Assembly: GCF_000185965.1 (NCBI RefSeq)
Contig: NC_014924.1
Span: forward strand, 1,736,001 to 1,800,000
Reading direction: 5' to 3'
From: Pseudoxanthomonas suwonensis 11-1
Lineage (GTDB): Bacteria > Pseudomonadota > Gammaproteobacteria > Xanthomonadales > Xanthomonadaceae
Length of the DNA stretch: 64,000 nucleotides
Shown here: positions 44,286 to 53,676 of the stretch, piece by piece
Position numbering within the stretch: position 1 is the stretch's first letter
Layout of the letters: every line of letters begins with the position of its first letter
Translations under genes and position numbers: made by a program
The notes under the pieces: model-generated
What the model saw: only the letters and a program-made list of their open reading frames with translations
Told to the model about the DNA's origin: nothing
The model's database searches: none

Positions 44286-45464
44286 TCAGTCTGCTACCCC
44301 CTTTGCCTCCATCACCTTTAAAACTTCAGTCACTTGACACAGTGAGCTGCAAACGTGCGTTCGGTGATTCTTGAGAAGCGGGCGGACTATAGAGGCCGTG
44401 TACTTGTCGGCCCGGAAAACGTCAATATATGGCGAATACATACAATGCAGTGCATCAACGAAATCGCTCTTCTTTAATTTTCGTGATCCATCTAGCAGCG
44501 AATTTCGTACGGAGGTGTGCGCGGTCCGGACCGATGCCGACAATCCAGGGCAGAACTTATCAATGTCTTCGGCCGACGTCGTCAACTGAGACAGCCCCAA
44601 GCCTGCGCCAATACGATTGGCAACTTTAATCAGGAGTTCGTCCTGAGCGAGCTTCCAACCACCGATTGAAAGGAGTTCATCCACCTGCGAGACACCTGCA
44701 ATTCTGTACCGTTTGAGCTCACCGATGGCGCCCTCCATGGTTTCCAATAGCTTCTCTGCGGGACGCCTGACCCACTGCACGATGGGATTCAGTTCATCAT
44801 GATGATTGGCAAACCAGCGCATCATCCATTCTGGATCCCTGAGACTTGAGAAGAATGCATTGTCCGCGTCTTCCGGTGTCGCTAATCCAAACACATAGCG
44901 ATTGAGGGTCAATGCATCAGCAGGGCGCATCGGATAGATAGCCAAAAAATTATCAAGGTCAGCGGTTGAGAGCTTGTCTGCGAGTTTTCGCCGTAGGGAG
45001 TCACCGCGCCACACGTTGCTGCGCGCAGCTCTACGAGCCTTTCGATTTGGCGCCAGGCTGTCTATAGTGCCCTTAATTTCTCGCATTAAACTCAGGCCCA
45101 TCGATGGCTTTGCAATGCCTCCTACATCGGGGAACCAACTTCCGTCGGGGCGGAAAATGTCCAGGCGGACTTCAGATCGTGCCGACAACGCCCTTATCTC
45201 TGACTCGACCAATTGATCGGTAGACATCAACGCATTGCGTTTGCAGAGGGCCGAAAGAACCCCTACACGAGCGGATGCAGAGGAAGTATAGGTGGCCCTT
45301 AGGGGAGCCATCTCACTGATATGAACCCCTGAGTAGGCGAAGATCAGATTCGGCCGACGCGAGAATTCGAACAAAGCGTCCCTTAGCTTTTCCTGGGTAC
45401 CATCAAGGCGCTCTTCACTTAAGAGTGAATAGTCCGCGCTATCCAGATAAACGGTGATTGTCAC
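44286..45464 (-). CDS. PIN-like putative nuclease
   Basis: A 392-residue protein with sparse PIN-like hallmarks: N-terminal acid strand VYLDSADYSLLSE and C-terminal SDFVDALHCMYSPYIDVFRADK, whose acidic spacing resembles the D...D pair of PIN-fold RNases. The central 200 residues are helical. A GTG start at 45464 is used. Codon use is AT-richer than neighbours, suggesting transfer. No antitoxin partner is visible, so it could be an orphan toxin or defence effector. Assignment is tentative. Confidence 0.55.
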   Translation of the reverse strand: MTITVYLDSADYSLLSEERLDGTQEKLRDALFEFSRRPNLIFAYSGVHISEMAPLRATYTSSASARVGVLSALCKRNALMSTDQLVESEIRALSARSEVRLDIFRPDGSWFPDVGGIAKPSMGLSLMREIKGTIDSLAPNRKARRAARSNVWRGDSLRRKLADKLSTADLDNFLAIYPMRPADALTLNRYVFGLATPEDADNAFFSSLRDPEWMMRWFANHHDELNPIVQWVRRPAEKLLETMEGAIGELKRYRIAGVSQVDELLSIGGWKLAQDELLIKVANRIGAGLGLSQLTTSAEDIDKFCPGLSASVRTAHTSVRNSLLDGSRKLKKSDFVDALHCMYSPYIDVFRADKYTASIVRPLLKNHRTHVCSSLCQVTEVLKVMEAKGVAD

Positions 45465-45733
45465 GTTATCTCCGCCATTGCACTGATCAAGCTACTCGGC
45501 TGTTTATCCGCCTCGAGAGCGCTGCCATCCGCCCTCACGCGCCACGACCTGGTCCAACCGAAATCGACGCATGGCTTGACGTATCAATCGCCCTCCTCCT
45601 GGGGCATCACCTCAGGCTGCAGGGCGATGGTCGATGCCGTGCTACGCGGCACATATATCCGAAACCCGCACGGCTTGGGAGCCCTCGCCCCTTTGTTCTA
45701 GAGCACCTATTCGTGAATAGGGTTCTGGTTCGC

Positions 45734-46582
45734 TTAGGCAGCAAACCTGCGAGCCAGGCCACTGAGCGGATCGTCGAAGCCAAGCGCATAGGCGGTCAGC
45801 TGCAGGGGGGCCGCCAGATCATCAGTGTCTTGCGGCTGCAACTTCGGGTAGTAGCGATCCCCGATGATCGGCGCCCCCAGCGCCGCCATATGAACCCGCA
45901 GCTGGTGCTTGCGCCCGGTCACCGGCTCCAGCTGGTAGGTCCAGGTGGGGCCGTTGCGCTCCAGCACGTCGATCACGGTCTCGCTGTTGGGCTCACCCTC
46001 GACCTCGCGCATGCGGAAGAACGGCTCGCCTGCTTCCAGTCGGCTGCGGTGCAGGTGGGGGAAGCTGAGCCCCGGCAGTGGCGGTGCCACGGCGCGGTAG
46101 AGCTTGCGGATGCGGCGTTCGCGGAACAGGGCCTGGTAGGCACCGCGGGTGGCGGGCTGGGTGGAGAACATCACCAGCCCGGCCGTGTCCCGGTCCAGCC
46201 GGTGCAGGGGCACCAGGTCGGTGTTGCCGGTCAGGGCGACCAGCCGGGTCAGCAGGGTCTCGCGCACCCAGGCGCCGGTCGGTGCGACGGGCAGGAAATG
46301 TGGTTTGTAGGCCACCAGCAGGTGGTCGTCGTGGTGCAGCACGTATTCGCCGCCGGGCATCGGCGGCTCCTGCTCGACCTCGCGGAAATACTGGATCTCC
46401 GCGCCGAGCCGGTACGGCGCATCCAGCGGCAATGGCGCGCCGGACTGGTCGAGCACGCGGCCGCGGGCGAAACGGTCGCGCCATTGCGACTCGGGAATCC
46501 GGGGGAAGCGGGCGCACAGTGCCTCGAGCACGGTGCGCCAGGGGCCGGGCGGCAGCTGCAGGCGGCTGGGTGGAGTGGACAT
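45734..46582 (-). CDS. RluA-type pseudouridine synthase
   Basis: A 282-residue pseudouridine synthase of the RluA/RsuA-like group acting on rRNA or tRNA. The catalytic Asp130 lies in HRLDRDTAGLVMFS; other motifs are VAYKPHFLPVAPTG, the KLYRAVAPPLPG strand and RKHQLRVHMAALGAPIIGDRYYP. An S4-like N-terminal domain is short. The ATG at 46582 gives a sensible N-terminus. The target uridine cannot be inferred. Confidence 0.93.
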   Translation of the reverse strand: MSTPPSRLQLPPGPWRTVLEALCARFPRIPESQWRDRFARGRVLDQSGAPLPLDAPYRLGAEIQYFREVEQEPPMPGGEYVLHHDDHLLVAYKPHFLPVAPTGAWVRETLLTRLVALTGNTDLVPLHRLDRDTAGLVMFSTQPATRGAYQALFRERRIRKLYRAVAPPLPGLSFPHLHRSRLEAGEPFFRMREVEGEPNSETVIDVLERNGPTWTYQLEPVTGRKHQLRVHMAALGAPIIGDRYYPKLQPQDTDDLAAPLQLTAYALGFDDPLSGLARRFAA

Positions 46583-46708
46583 GGCAGGTCTTTCTACAGC
46601 CATGCATTTCCGCAAGTGATCCTGCCCTGCGCCCGGGAGCCGCTGCGCGGGGAGCGTTCCAGCGGTGCGAAGTGCGGGACACACACGGGTGTTGGCTGGC
46701 TTGCCAGA

Positions 46709-47146
46709 TCAGCCACCACGGCAGCGCTGCCAACCGCCCTCGCGGGCCATGACCTGTTCCCATCCATTGGCCAGCCGCCGCATCGCCTGGCCACCAATGC
46801 AGGCATATCCCAGCTCGCGCGCTTCGGTAGTGCCCATCGCTGGCAGGGCGATGACACTGGCCGATGCCCCGGGACGTCCCTGGCGCCGGGCCTCCTCCTT
46901 CAGCACCGAGTGCTCCAGGCCCTCGCAGAAGCCGACCATGCCCGGGTGTGGGTGGGCGCGGTACTGCTCGCAGTTGAACGGCGTCGTGTCGCGGGCCATG
47001 GAGTTGTACGGTTGCCGCGGTGCAGATGGCGGCGGCTTGTACTGCCCGCGGGGCGCTTGTGCGCGCAAGGTCTGTGCCTGCACGTCCACCACCGGCAGTG
47101 AGGTGGCAACCACCAGCAGTCCAACCAGGCTCCATCCCCGCATCAT
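46709..47146 (-). CDS. Exported hypothetical protein
   Basis: A 145-residue protein with signal peptide (about 1-24, ending VDVQAQ). The mature region has a Pro/Arg-rich linker, two cysteines (FNCEQYR, VGFCEGLE) and a C-terminal ELGYACIGGQAMRRLANGWEQ. GGAGGGGGG just before the tandem ATG codons at 47146 and 47143. No family recognised. It is upstream of the pseudouridine synthase on the same strand. Confidence 0.6.
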   Translation of the reverse strand: MMRGWSLVGLLVVATSLPVVDVQAQTLRAQAPRGQYKPPPSAPRQPYNSMARDTTPFNCEQYRAHPHPGMVGFCEGLEHSVLKEEARRQGRPGASASVIALPAMGTTEARELGYACIGGQAMRRLANGWEQVMAREGGWQRCRGG

Positions 47147-47329
47147 TCCCCCCTCCCGGTTCCTGCACGCCATACCGGCGGTTGCGACGCTTCGCCAGAA
47201 GATACACCCCGGGTGCAACTCCAAGGGTGATGTTGCGACCCGCTCCCGGAAGAAACGACGCAGCCCAGGCACAAAGTGCATGGGCTGCCAGGGCTACTGG
47301 TGGCGTCGCCGCCCGTAGCGATCAGGCGA

Positions 47330-48172
47330 TTACTCAGCCGCGTCCCACACCCGCCCCGAAACGGTGCCGCCCTTCTCCACCAGGAACACCTCCACCGCGA
47401 ACACCTGGTAGGTGGGATCGTCGCTGGCGTCGAAGTTGTCCATGTTCGGGATCTTCCAGCCGTTGCGCTCCCACGCGGCGACGTGGTCGGCAAAGATGAT
47501 CTTGTGGTCCTGGCCCAGCGGCAGCTGCTCCTTGGGGCGGCTCCAGTACTGGTAGAAGGTGGCGGTGTTGTTGATCGACGGCTTCTCCGTGCGGACGGTG
47601 CGGTAGGTGGTGTACTCCACGCCGTTGCTGGTGAAGGTCACGCCCTGCTCGCCGCCCTGGCCACCGGTGCGCACGCCGCGCTGGACCACGTAGTACTCGA
47701 CCAGGTGGGCCGGATCGGTCGGGTCCATGTCCTTGTCGTAGCCCCAGCCGTACAGGGTCACGTAGCTGGCGCCGGAATCCTCGTTGAGGTGGTAGCCGAT
47801 GACGCGGTTGCGGTCGCCGCGCTCCCAGCCCGGGCCGCCGACGTAGTTGTAGTTGCCGTCGACCCAGTCGATCTTGAAGTTGCCCTGCGGATCGAGCTTG
47901 AACGAGGCCTCGCCGCCATCCTTCCAGTGGGTGAAGAACCAGTCGCCCACGTGGCCGGTGGCATGCGGCTGGGTGAGCAGGGTCTCGCCCTCGAAGCGCT
48001 GGGTGTAGGCCTTGAACTTGCTGATCGGCGGCTTGGCCTGCGCGGCGGCGGCCTGTTCGGCCTGCGGCTGTGCCACCTCGGCCGCAGCATCGGGCGCAGA
48101 AGAAGAATCGCAGCCGGCGATACCCAGGATCAGGGCGGAAGTCAGGAGGGCTTGGGTGAGGCGAGAGGTCAT
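47330..48172 (-). CDS. GH11 endo-1,4-beta-xylanase, lipoprotein
   Basis: A 280-residue glycoside hydrolase family 11 protein. A lipobox LGIAGC (Cys21) indicates a membrane-attached lipoprotein, followed by an Ala/Gln-rich linker. The jelly-roll domain shows WVDGNYNYVGGPGW, YVTLYGWGYD, HLVEYYVVQ with nucleophile Glu159, TFYQYWSRP, and YQVFAVEVF with acid/base Glu261. It should cut xylan backbones near the cell surface. Lipid anchoring is unusual for GH11, which is usually freely secreted. It fits with the GH51, GH3 and esterase genes elsewhere in the window. Confidence 0.88.
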   Translation of the reverse strand: MTSRLTQALLTSALILGIAGCDSSSAPDAAAEVAQPQAEQAAAAQAKPPISKFKAYTQRFEGETLLTQPHATGHVGDWFFTHWKDGGEASFKLDPQGNFKIDWVDGNYNYVGGPGWERGDRNRVIGYHLNEDSGASYVTLYGWGYDKDMDPTDPAHLVEYYVVQRGVRTGGQGGEQGVTFTSNGVEYTTYRTVRTEKPSINNTATFYQYWSRPKEQLPLGQDHKIIFADHVAAWERNGWKIPNMDNFDASDDPTYQVFAVEVFLVEKGGTVSGRVWDAAE

Positions 48173-48504
48173 GAGCTACCGGTAGACATGGGACGAGCTC
48201 TCAGCATGGCCTGACTGAGTCGTTTAGCCAAGCTGCAGGGCCCGGACCGTGGCAGGTGGCCCTTTCAAGGCGCTGCCCTCGCATGCCAGGCCCAACCGCT
48301 GGAACAGCAAACCGGCCCGCCGGAAGGCGGGGCTTGCCGCAGAGGACGCCCCTGCTCCGGTTGTGCGGTATTGACTCCGCCTTGCGCACCGGGGAGCGAC
48401 TGCTCCTTGGGAACCTGCACTTGGCGCATCGGTCGCCGAGGCACTGCCCGGCCATCCACACATGGCGACGTGCCCGTCGCCAGTCGATGGCACGGCGTTG
48501 CAGG
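48173..48504. other. Intergenic region, no gene seen
   Basis: A 332-bp gap upstream of the GH11 gene and downstream of the Sel1-like gene on the same strand. It should contain the GH11 promoter. No repeat or RNA signal was recognised. Confidence 0.45.
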
Positions 48505-49059
48505 CTAACGATCCAGGCCCGCGTTGACCTCCTCCACCGGCCCCACATCGACGTTCTCAGCCGGCGGGTCCTTCCAGACCGCATCCACCCACTCGAAGTA
48601 CTGCGCGGGCCGCCAGAACTTGGGCGCGTAGAAGTCCTGCCCGCGGATCTGGCTGAGAACGCCGTTCTGGCCCACCACATAGATGTCGGCTTGGTGGCGA
48701 CGCACTGACTTCATCATTCCCTGTTGCGCCAGCCGCATCTGCTTGACCATCCGCGGCTTGGCCACGGCATCGCCGTACTGTTCCATGACCGCCGCGCCCT
48801 CCTCCAGCGCCCGCTCGCGCTCGCCCGCGTCCAGCTGCGACCAGTACCGCTCCCGCTGGACCACGAACTGGCGATAGCCGCGCTCGGCCGCCAGATCCGC
48901 CCAGACATATCCCATCGCCCGGTCAACCGGCTGCCCCACTCCTTTCCACGCCATCTCTGCGAGCACGGCCTGCGCCGGCTTGTCGGCAAACTCCGCCGCC
49001 TTGAGGAAGTTCGTGCGCGCCGCGTCGAAGCGAAGCTCACAGATATTCAGCTCACGCAT
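48505..49059 (-). CDS. Sel1-like repeat protein
   Basis: A 184-residue protein with one or two Sel1/TPR-like repeats: AAEFADKPAQAVLAEMAWKGVGQPVDRAMGYVWADLAAE (about 17-56). It then has a helical region and QADIYVVGQNGVLSQIRGQDFYAP. AGGAGG precedes ATG 49059. No signal peptide is seen, although relatives are often exported. Role unknown, perhaps a scaffold. Confidence 0.65.
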   Translation of the reverse strand: MRELNICELRFDAARTNFLKAAEFADKPAQAVLAEMAWKGVGQPVDRAMGYVWADLAAERGYRQFVVQRERYWSQLDAGERERALEEGAAVMEQYGDAVAKPRMVKQMRLAQQGMMKSVRRHQADIYVVGQNGVLSQIRGQDFYAPKFWRPAQYFEWVDAVWKDPPAENVDVGPVEEVNAGLDR

Positions 49060-49356
49060 ACGGACCTCCTGTCCATGTCTGGCACAAAACCCTGTGCCCG
49101 GGTTCCAGGGCACTCCTGGTGAACTCTTCCCGCGGCGTTCCGGTCTGCCATCCTGACCGCGTCGCCCGCCGAGTTGAGTGTGCAAGGGTGCCTTATCAGA
49201 GGCAATCAGAAGCGCCCACGCCGCCATGCCAGAGTAAGCAGGCCACCCGGGTGAGGATCTCCCTCAATAATGCAGGGCGTGAAGTCGGATCAGCCGGGTA
49301 CAAATGGGGCCAGGTTGGGAACGAGCCGGATTCTTCGGACGTTCGCCTGCACCCGT

Positions 49357-50229
49357 TTACAGCGGCAATGTGGGCGGCACCACACGCAGGGTGAAGTCGA
49401 CGGAGCGCTGCTCGGCGGGCGCGCTGGCGTGGCGCTCCCAGGCCCCACGGCGCTGCCACAAGCGGCCATCGTCGCTGATGGTCAGGCCTCCCGGCGGCCC
49501 GTAGCTTCCCGGTGCGGCTTCGTCCGTACAGATGGCGAACGACAGGTCCAGGAACCGGTGGTCGCCACCGTCGTAGGTGGTGGGCGACAGCGCCGAGTAG
49601 CCATCGAGCACCAGACCACTCGGGTCCATCGGCTCCTCGCGCTGGTGGCCCGGCGCGGAGATGCGCATTACCGACTTCCCCCGGATCGGGGCATCGAACG
49701 CCAGGATCGCGCACATATGGCTATCGCCCGGCTCCCATGGGCCCAGCTGCGCTACCCGCAAAGTCTCCAGCGGGCCGGCCATATCCACCTCCTCGTGGAT
49801 CGTGGCGCCGTCGGCCCGGGTCACACGCATGCCCTTCAGCTGAGCCGTGCCGGTGTGGGTGGCCGCGAACGGCTGGGGCTCGTCGCCATCGTTCCGCACC
49901 AGGTCGTAACGCACGCCGCCCTCGACGGTGTCCCAGGCGCAGGCCAGCTGGCTGGCGGTGCCTTCCAGCTGCGATTGCGCGTCCAGCTCCATCGTAGTGT
50001 CACCGTCGCCCGCACGCATCGACCGGGTCGCGGCATAGCGAAAGGTGAAGTCCAGCTGCACCAGCTGCCCTCGGTCGGCCACCTCGTTGCTGTCGGCGTA
50101 GTAGCTGACACAGGGCCCGGAGTCCGGATCGCTCCGTTCGTCGGCGCCGGACGAATCCGGATCAGACGTGCCGCAGCCTGCGACAGCGAGACATGCCACG
50201 AACAGCGAGGGAGTCGTTCCACGTCGCAT
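49357..50229 (-). CDS. Putative lipoprotein of unknown function
   Basis: A 290-residue lipoprotein: the signal ends in the lipobox LAVAGC (Cys about 19), followed by a Ser/Asp/Glu-rich linker and a beta-rich mature domain with QLVQLDFTFRYAATRS, VEGGVRYDLVRNDGD and DHRFLDLSFAICTDE. The ATG at 50229 gives the lipoprotein signal. No named domain recognised. It faces a RAYT relic across a short gap. Confidence 0.65.
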   Translation of the reverse strand: MRRGTTPSLFVACLAVAGCGTSDPDSSGADERSDPDSGPCVSYYADSNEVADRGQLVQLDFTFRYAATRSMRAGDGDTTMELDAQSQLEGTASQLACAWDTVEGGVRYDLVRNDGDEPQPFAATHTGTAQLKGMRVTRADGATIHEEVDMAGPLETLRVAQLGPWEPGDSHMCAILAFDAPIRGKSVMRISAPGHQREEPMDPSGLVLDGYSALSPTTYDGGDHRFLDLSFAICTDEAAPGSYGPPGGLTISDDGRLWQRRGAWERHASAPAEQRSVDFTLRVVPPTLPL

Positions 50230-50289
50230 CAGGTGCTCCTTGCCGGGGATCAACGTGGAGTCTAACGGAGCGTGGTCGGACGTCCTGGC

Positions 50290-50689
50290 CCGGCACGCGT
50301 AGCGGAATCCGCACCGGTGGACAGCGACACCTATGTGCTCACCTGCTCCCGGTACAGCGAGCTCAACCCGGTCCTGGCGCACATGGTCGCTGACCCCGGC
50401 GACTATTCCAGGTCCAGCTACCGGCGAAACGCCCTTGGCGCGCATGGCCCCGGGATCATTCCGCACCCCAACTACCTGGCCCTTGCTTGCCATCCAACCG
50501 GCCTGCAGACCACCTGTCGCGCACTGTTTTGCAGGCACTCGACCAGGGATGGATGACGGACTACGCGACCACACGTGCCAGAACAAAGCCTCCGGCAACG
50601 ATCTATTCCGGAGACAGATCGAAGCGCTGGTCGGGAGAAGCCTGGAGCTCAGACCACGCGGCCGGTCACGCCCGGCGCCGGAAAAATGA
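50290..50689 (+). pseudogene. RAYT (REP-associated tyrosine transposase) relic
   Basis: The C-terminal half of a RAYT without its HUH catalytic half. First frame: VDSDTYVLTCSRYSELNPV, DYSRSSYRRNALG and IIPHPNYLALAC; after a frameshift near 50550 a second frame continues NDLFRRQIEALVGRSLEL and a basic tail. It is decayed (RSSYRR for WSSYRR, loss of frame). A GAACCTGCCCCCTT motif follows the end at 50692-50705, of REP type. It shows that RAYT activity is old in this genome. Confidence 0.8.
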
Positions 50690-50772
50690 ACCTGCCCCCT
50701 TCTGTCCGCGCGCGGCCAATACCTTCCACGCGGCACGTGCCCGGGCAACCAGCCGGGCACGAGCCGCCGCGG

Positions 50773-52860
50773 TCAGGCCCGCTCGAAGTGATAGATCTCC
50801 ACGCTTGCCGGGGCGATGGTCAGCGAGCCGGCCGAGGCGTCGAACGTCGACTCCCTGGCACCGACCTGCTCCGGCTCCCCGAGCGGGTTCTTCGCGTCCG
50901 GGCCGGGGCCGCTGAACTTCCAGCAGCGCCCCGCGGCCTTGGGCCTGAAGCCCTGCAGCGCGAGCGAGAAGCTGTGCGGTGCCTCGGTGGCGTTGATCAC
51001 GGCCACGGCCAGGGTCCGGCCATCGGCGGTCAACGCCGCGGACACGTCCAGCGGATACGTGTCGCCGCCGGTATTGACGCTGGGCTGGTCGCCGCCGACC
51101 GGGTACTTCGGCGCCGGCGTGGGCGAGTTGCCGTTGACCACCACCGGCACGGTGCCAAAGCGCTCCTGGTAGAACTGGAACATCCGCCCCTTGATGCTGA
51201 TCTGCGAACGCGTGCGGTCGAAGTTCATCCACGCGGTGGCCATGGTGAACCCGGCCATCGCGATGAAGTCGGTGTGGCGGAAGAACTCGTGGAACGCGGC
51301 GGCGATCGCCAGGGCACCCTTGAGGTCGTCCTCGAAATGGAAGGCCCATTCGTCGAAGAACACCTTGACGCTGCCCTTCTCCAGTTCCGGGAAGTGTTTC
51401 TTGTACTGCTCCCAGGCGTCCACCATGGTGCGGATGCGGTCGGGCATCTGGTGCACCCACTCGTTGAGCGTCTGGTTGACATCCACCAGCTTGCCGGTGG
51501 ACAGGTCGAAGCGCTTGCCACCGGGCGGATAGGCGTGGGTGCCCAGCGCGTCGAACCTGCCCCAGCTGTCCTTGAACATGCCGTAGGCCCAGTCGCGATC
51601 CGAGCCCACATGCACCTGCGGCTGGCCTTCGATGAAGATGCCCTGGCCGGTGGTCATCTCGTCGACGAAACCGCCGGGAGCCACGATGTAGATGTCCGGG
51701 TCCACCTTGCGCATGGCGTCCACGAACATGTTGTGCTTGACCGTGTACTGGTCACGGGCCATGTGCCCGTACTGCCAGTGCCCGTACATTTCGTTGCCCA
51801 CCGCCCAGTACTTGACCCCGTAGGGCTTGCTGCGGCCATTGGCCGCGCGCTTCGCGCCCCATTCGGTATCAGGGCTGCCGTTGACGTACTCCAGCAGCTG
51901 GGCGCCGGAGCGCGGATCGCCGAAGCCGGTGTTCACGCACCAGAACGGCTCGCATCCGATCAGCTCGCACAGCTGCAGCAACTCGTCCACGCCCACGTCG
52001 TTGGGCTGCACCGCGTTCCACACCGGGTCCATGATGGGCGGGCGCTGGTCGGGGTCGCCGATGCTGTCTTCCCAGTCGTGGGCGGAGATGAAGTTGCCGC
52101 CCGGCATCCGCAGGATGTGGCAGTTCATCTGCTTCATCAGCGCCACGGTGTCGGCGCGGAACCCGCGCACGTTGTCCGCCGGCATCAGCGACACCGCCCC
52201 CACGCCGAAGCGGCCACGGCCCTGGCCGACGATCTCCAGCCGCGCGTCGGTGGTGTCCACGCCAGCATCGAAACGGAAGCGTTGCGTCTGCCACTGCGAC
52301 GACGCGCGCACCCGGGTGGAGAGCGCCTTGCCACCATTTCCACGGACCAGCCTGACGGTGACCGTCACGCCCGGGTCGGCCCACAGGACGATGCGGCCGT
52401 CGTAAGGCGTGCCGGATTTCAGGGCCAGGCCGTGCTGCACCATTCCCCGTTCCTGCGAACCATCGACGCTGACGACCGGGCTGTGTTCGCCCACCCAGGC
52501 GCGTTCGGTATCCAGCGCGATCGCGGAAACCGGCCCAATGGCCACCCACTTCTCCATGAAGCCCATCGCGCCGCGGCGATCATCCGGCTTGCGGGCACGC
52601 TCGGCGAGGACCCCGTAATAGAACTTGCGGTCGTCGAGCGTCTCGCTCCACAGGCTGTGGTTGATCAGGTTGCCGATGTGCTCGATGAAACCGCCGTAGA
52701 TCATCGGCGGGATCGGCGGGCGTGTTACCGCGGGATTGATGGTGGCGGTAATGCCGCCGGAGGCCGCGAAGACCGGCGGAATGCACGCCGCCACCCCCAG
52801 CGCCGCCGAACCCAGCAGCAGGTTGCGCCGCATCAGGTCCACCTTGTGTTGATGCTCCAT
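50773..52860 (-). CDS. GH51-type alpha-L-arabinofuranosidase
   Basis: A 695-residue exported arabinofuranosidase. N-terminal export signal (RRNLLLGSAALGVAAC, about 11-26), an N-terminal beta domain (IYGGFIEHIGNLINH), and a GH51 TIM barrel with ILRMPGGNFISAHDWED, acid/base Glu357 in AVGNEMYGHW and nucleophile Glu504 in VFFDEWAF, then a C-terminal beta-sandwich ending SVEIYHFERA. GGAGGTGGGGAG precedes ATG 52860. It removes arabinose side chains from arabinoxylan or arabinan, complementing GH11 and GH3. Confidence 0.93.
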   Translation of the reverse strand: MEHQHKVDLMRRNLLLGSAALGVAACIPPVFAASGGITATINPAVTRPPIPPMIYGGFIEHIGNLINHSLWSETLDDRKFYYGVLAERARKPDDRRGAMGFMEKWVAIGPVSAIALDTERAWVGEHSPVVSVDGSQERGMVQHGLALKSGTPYDGRIVLWADPGVTVTVRLVRGNGGKALSTRVRASSQWQTQRFRFDAGVDTTDARLEIVGQGRGRFGVGAVSLMPADNVRGFRADTVALMKQMNCHILRMPGGNFISAHDWEDSIGDPDQRPPIMDPVWNAVQPNDVGVDELLQLCELIGCEPFWCVNTGFGDPRSGAQLLEYVNGSPDTEWGAKRAANGRSKPYGVKYWAVGNEMYGHWQYGHMARDQYTVKHNMFVDAMRKVDPDIYIVAPGGFVDEMTTGQGIFIEGQPQVHVGSDRDWAYGMFKDSWGRFDALGTHAYPPGGKRFDLSTGKLVDVNQTLNEWVHQMPDRIRTMVDAWEQYKKHFPELEKGSVKVFFDEWAFHFEDDLKGALAIAAAFHEFFRHTDFIAMAGFTMATAWMNFDRTRSQISIKGRMFQFYQERFGTVPVVVNGNSPTPAPKYPVGGDQPSVNTGGDTYPLDVSAALTADGRTLAVAVINATEAPHSFSLALQGFRPKAAGRCWKFSGPGPDAKNPLGEPEQVGARESTFDASAGSLTIAPASVEIYHFERA

Positions 52861-53214
52861 CTCCCCACCTCCCCATGGTCTGTCCGGATTGCTGCGCGCA
52901 CGGCGCCGTGCTGCCGCCGCGCCGCGGCCAGGGCATCGCCCCGCGCCGGAATAGCATAGCCATGGCCGTGCGGGCCCTGCCCCGGCCACAGCAATGCGAA
53001 TAACGTGCGGAAACATGCCAATCTGGGCATGGCAGGGACGTGCCGCGGCACTGCTTGTTGCCGGCTCAACGTCTATAAAGGGGACCAACGTCTATAAAGG
53101 GGACGGAGGGAATTAAGCGATTGGGAGTTTCCTGACGCCCCCTGACCGCAAAGACCGATCGCCGGCAGGGCGGCGCTGCGGCACCTTCGAGGCACATCCC
53201 AAGCCTCGACCGCG
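52861..53214. repeat. Upstream region of GH51 and RAYT genes with tandem and REP repeats
   Basis: Divergent 354-bp gap. A 19-bp unit CAACGTCTATAAAGGGGAC is duplicated in tandem (53067-53085, 53086-53104). The second copy runs into the REP motif AAAGGGGACGGAGGGAATTA (53096-53115), which is repeated inverted at 54951-54970, enclosing the RAYT gene and its IS insertion. Confidence 0.85.
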
Positions 53215-53650
53215 ATGCCTCGTCAGCCCAGACTCGAACTGCCCGGCGTCCCGCTGCACGTCACCCAGCGCGGCGTGAACCGCTGTGCCATCTTCCTCGA
53301 CGACGAGGACCGTCACCACTACCGCCGTGTGCTTCGCGAGGCGTGCCGCCGGCACGGGGTCTGCGTCCATGCCTTCGTCCTCATGGACAACCATGTCCAC
53401 CTGCTGCTCTCAGCCGTGCAGAGCGGCGTGATCTCCCAGGCGCTCCGCCGCGCGGGCCAGGCCTATGTGCAGGCGTTCAACCTGCGACATGGGCGCTGCG
53501 GCACGCTCTGGCAGGGCCGCTTCAAGTCCAGTCTGGTGGATTCAGACGCCTACGCGCTCCGCGTGATCCGCTACATCGAGCTGAATCCGGTACGGGCGGC
53601 CATGGTGGAACGCCCTGACCACTACAGGTGGTCCAGTGTCCACACGACGT
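53215..53650 (+). pseudogene. RAYT transposase gene truncated by IS3 insertion
   Basis: A REP-associated tyrosine transposase (Y1_Tnp/IS200-like). Motifs: LPGVPLHVTQRGVN, the HUH pair in VLMDNHVHLLLS, catalytic Tyr in GQAYVQAFN, GTLWQGRF and IRYIELNPVRAAMV, HYRWSSVHT. At 53650 the coding frame meets the IS3 left end, adding about five foreign residues before a stop. The remaining C-terminal coding, if any, would lie at 54845-54950. Function is probably lost or altered. Confidence 0.88.
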
Positions 53651-53676
53651 CCCCCCGCTTTCAGTAGCGGGGCTCT

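Noticed and set aside
43951-44337. A 128-residue plus-strand protein
   Set aside because: It overlaps the 3' end of the PIN-like gene and has no family features.
45465-45733. tRNA or small RNA gene between the PIN-like and pseudouridine synthase genes
   Set aside because: Short stems occur but no cloverleaf or TTC arm could be fitted.
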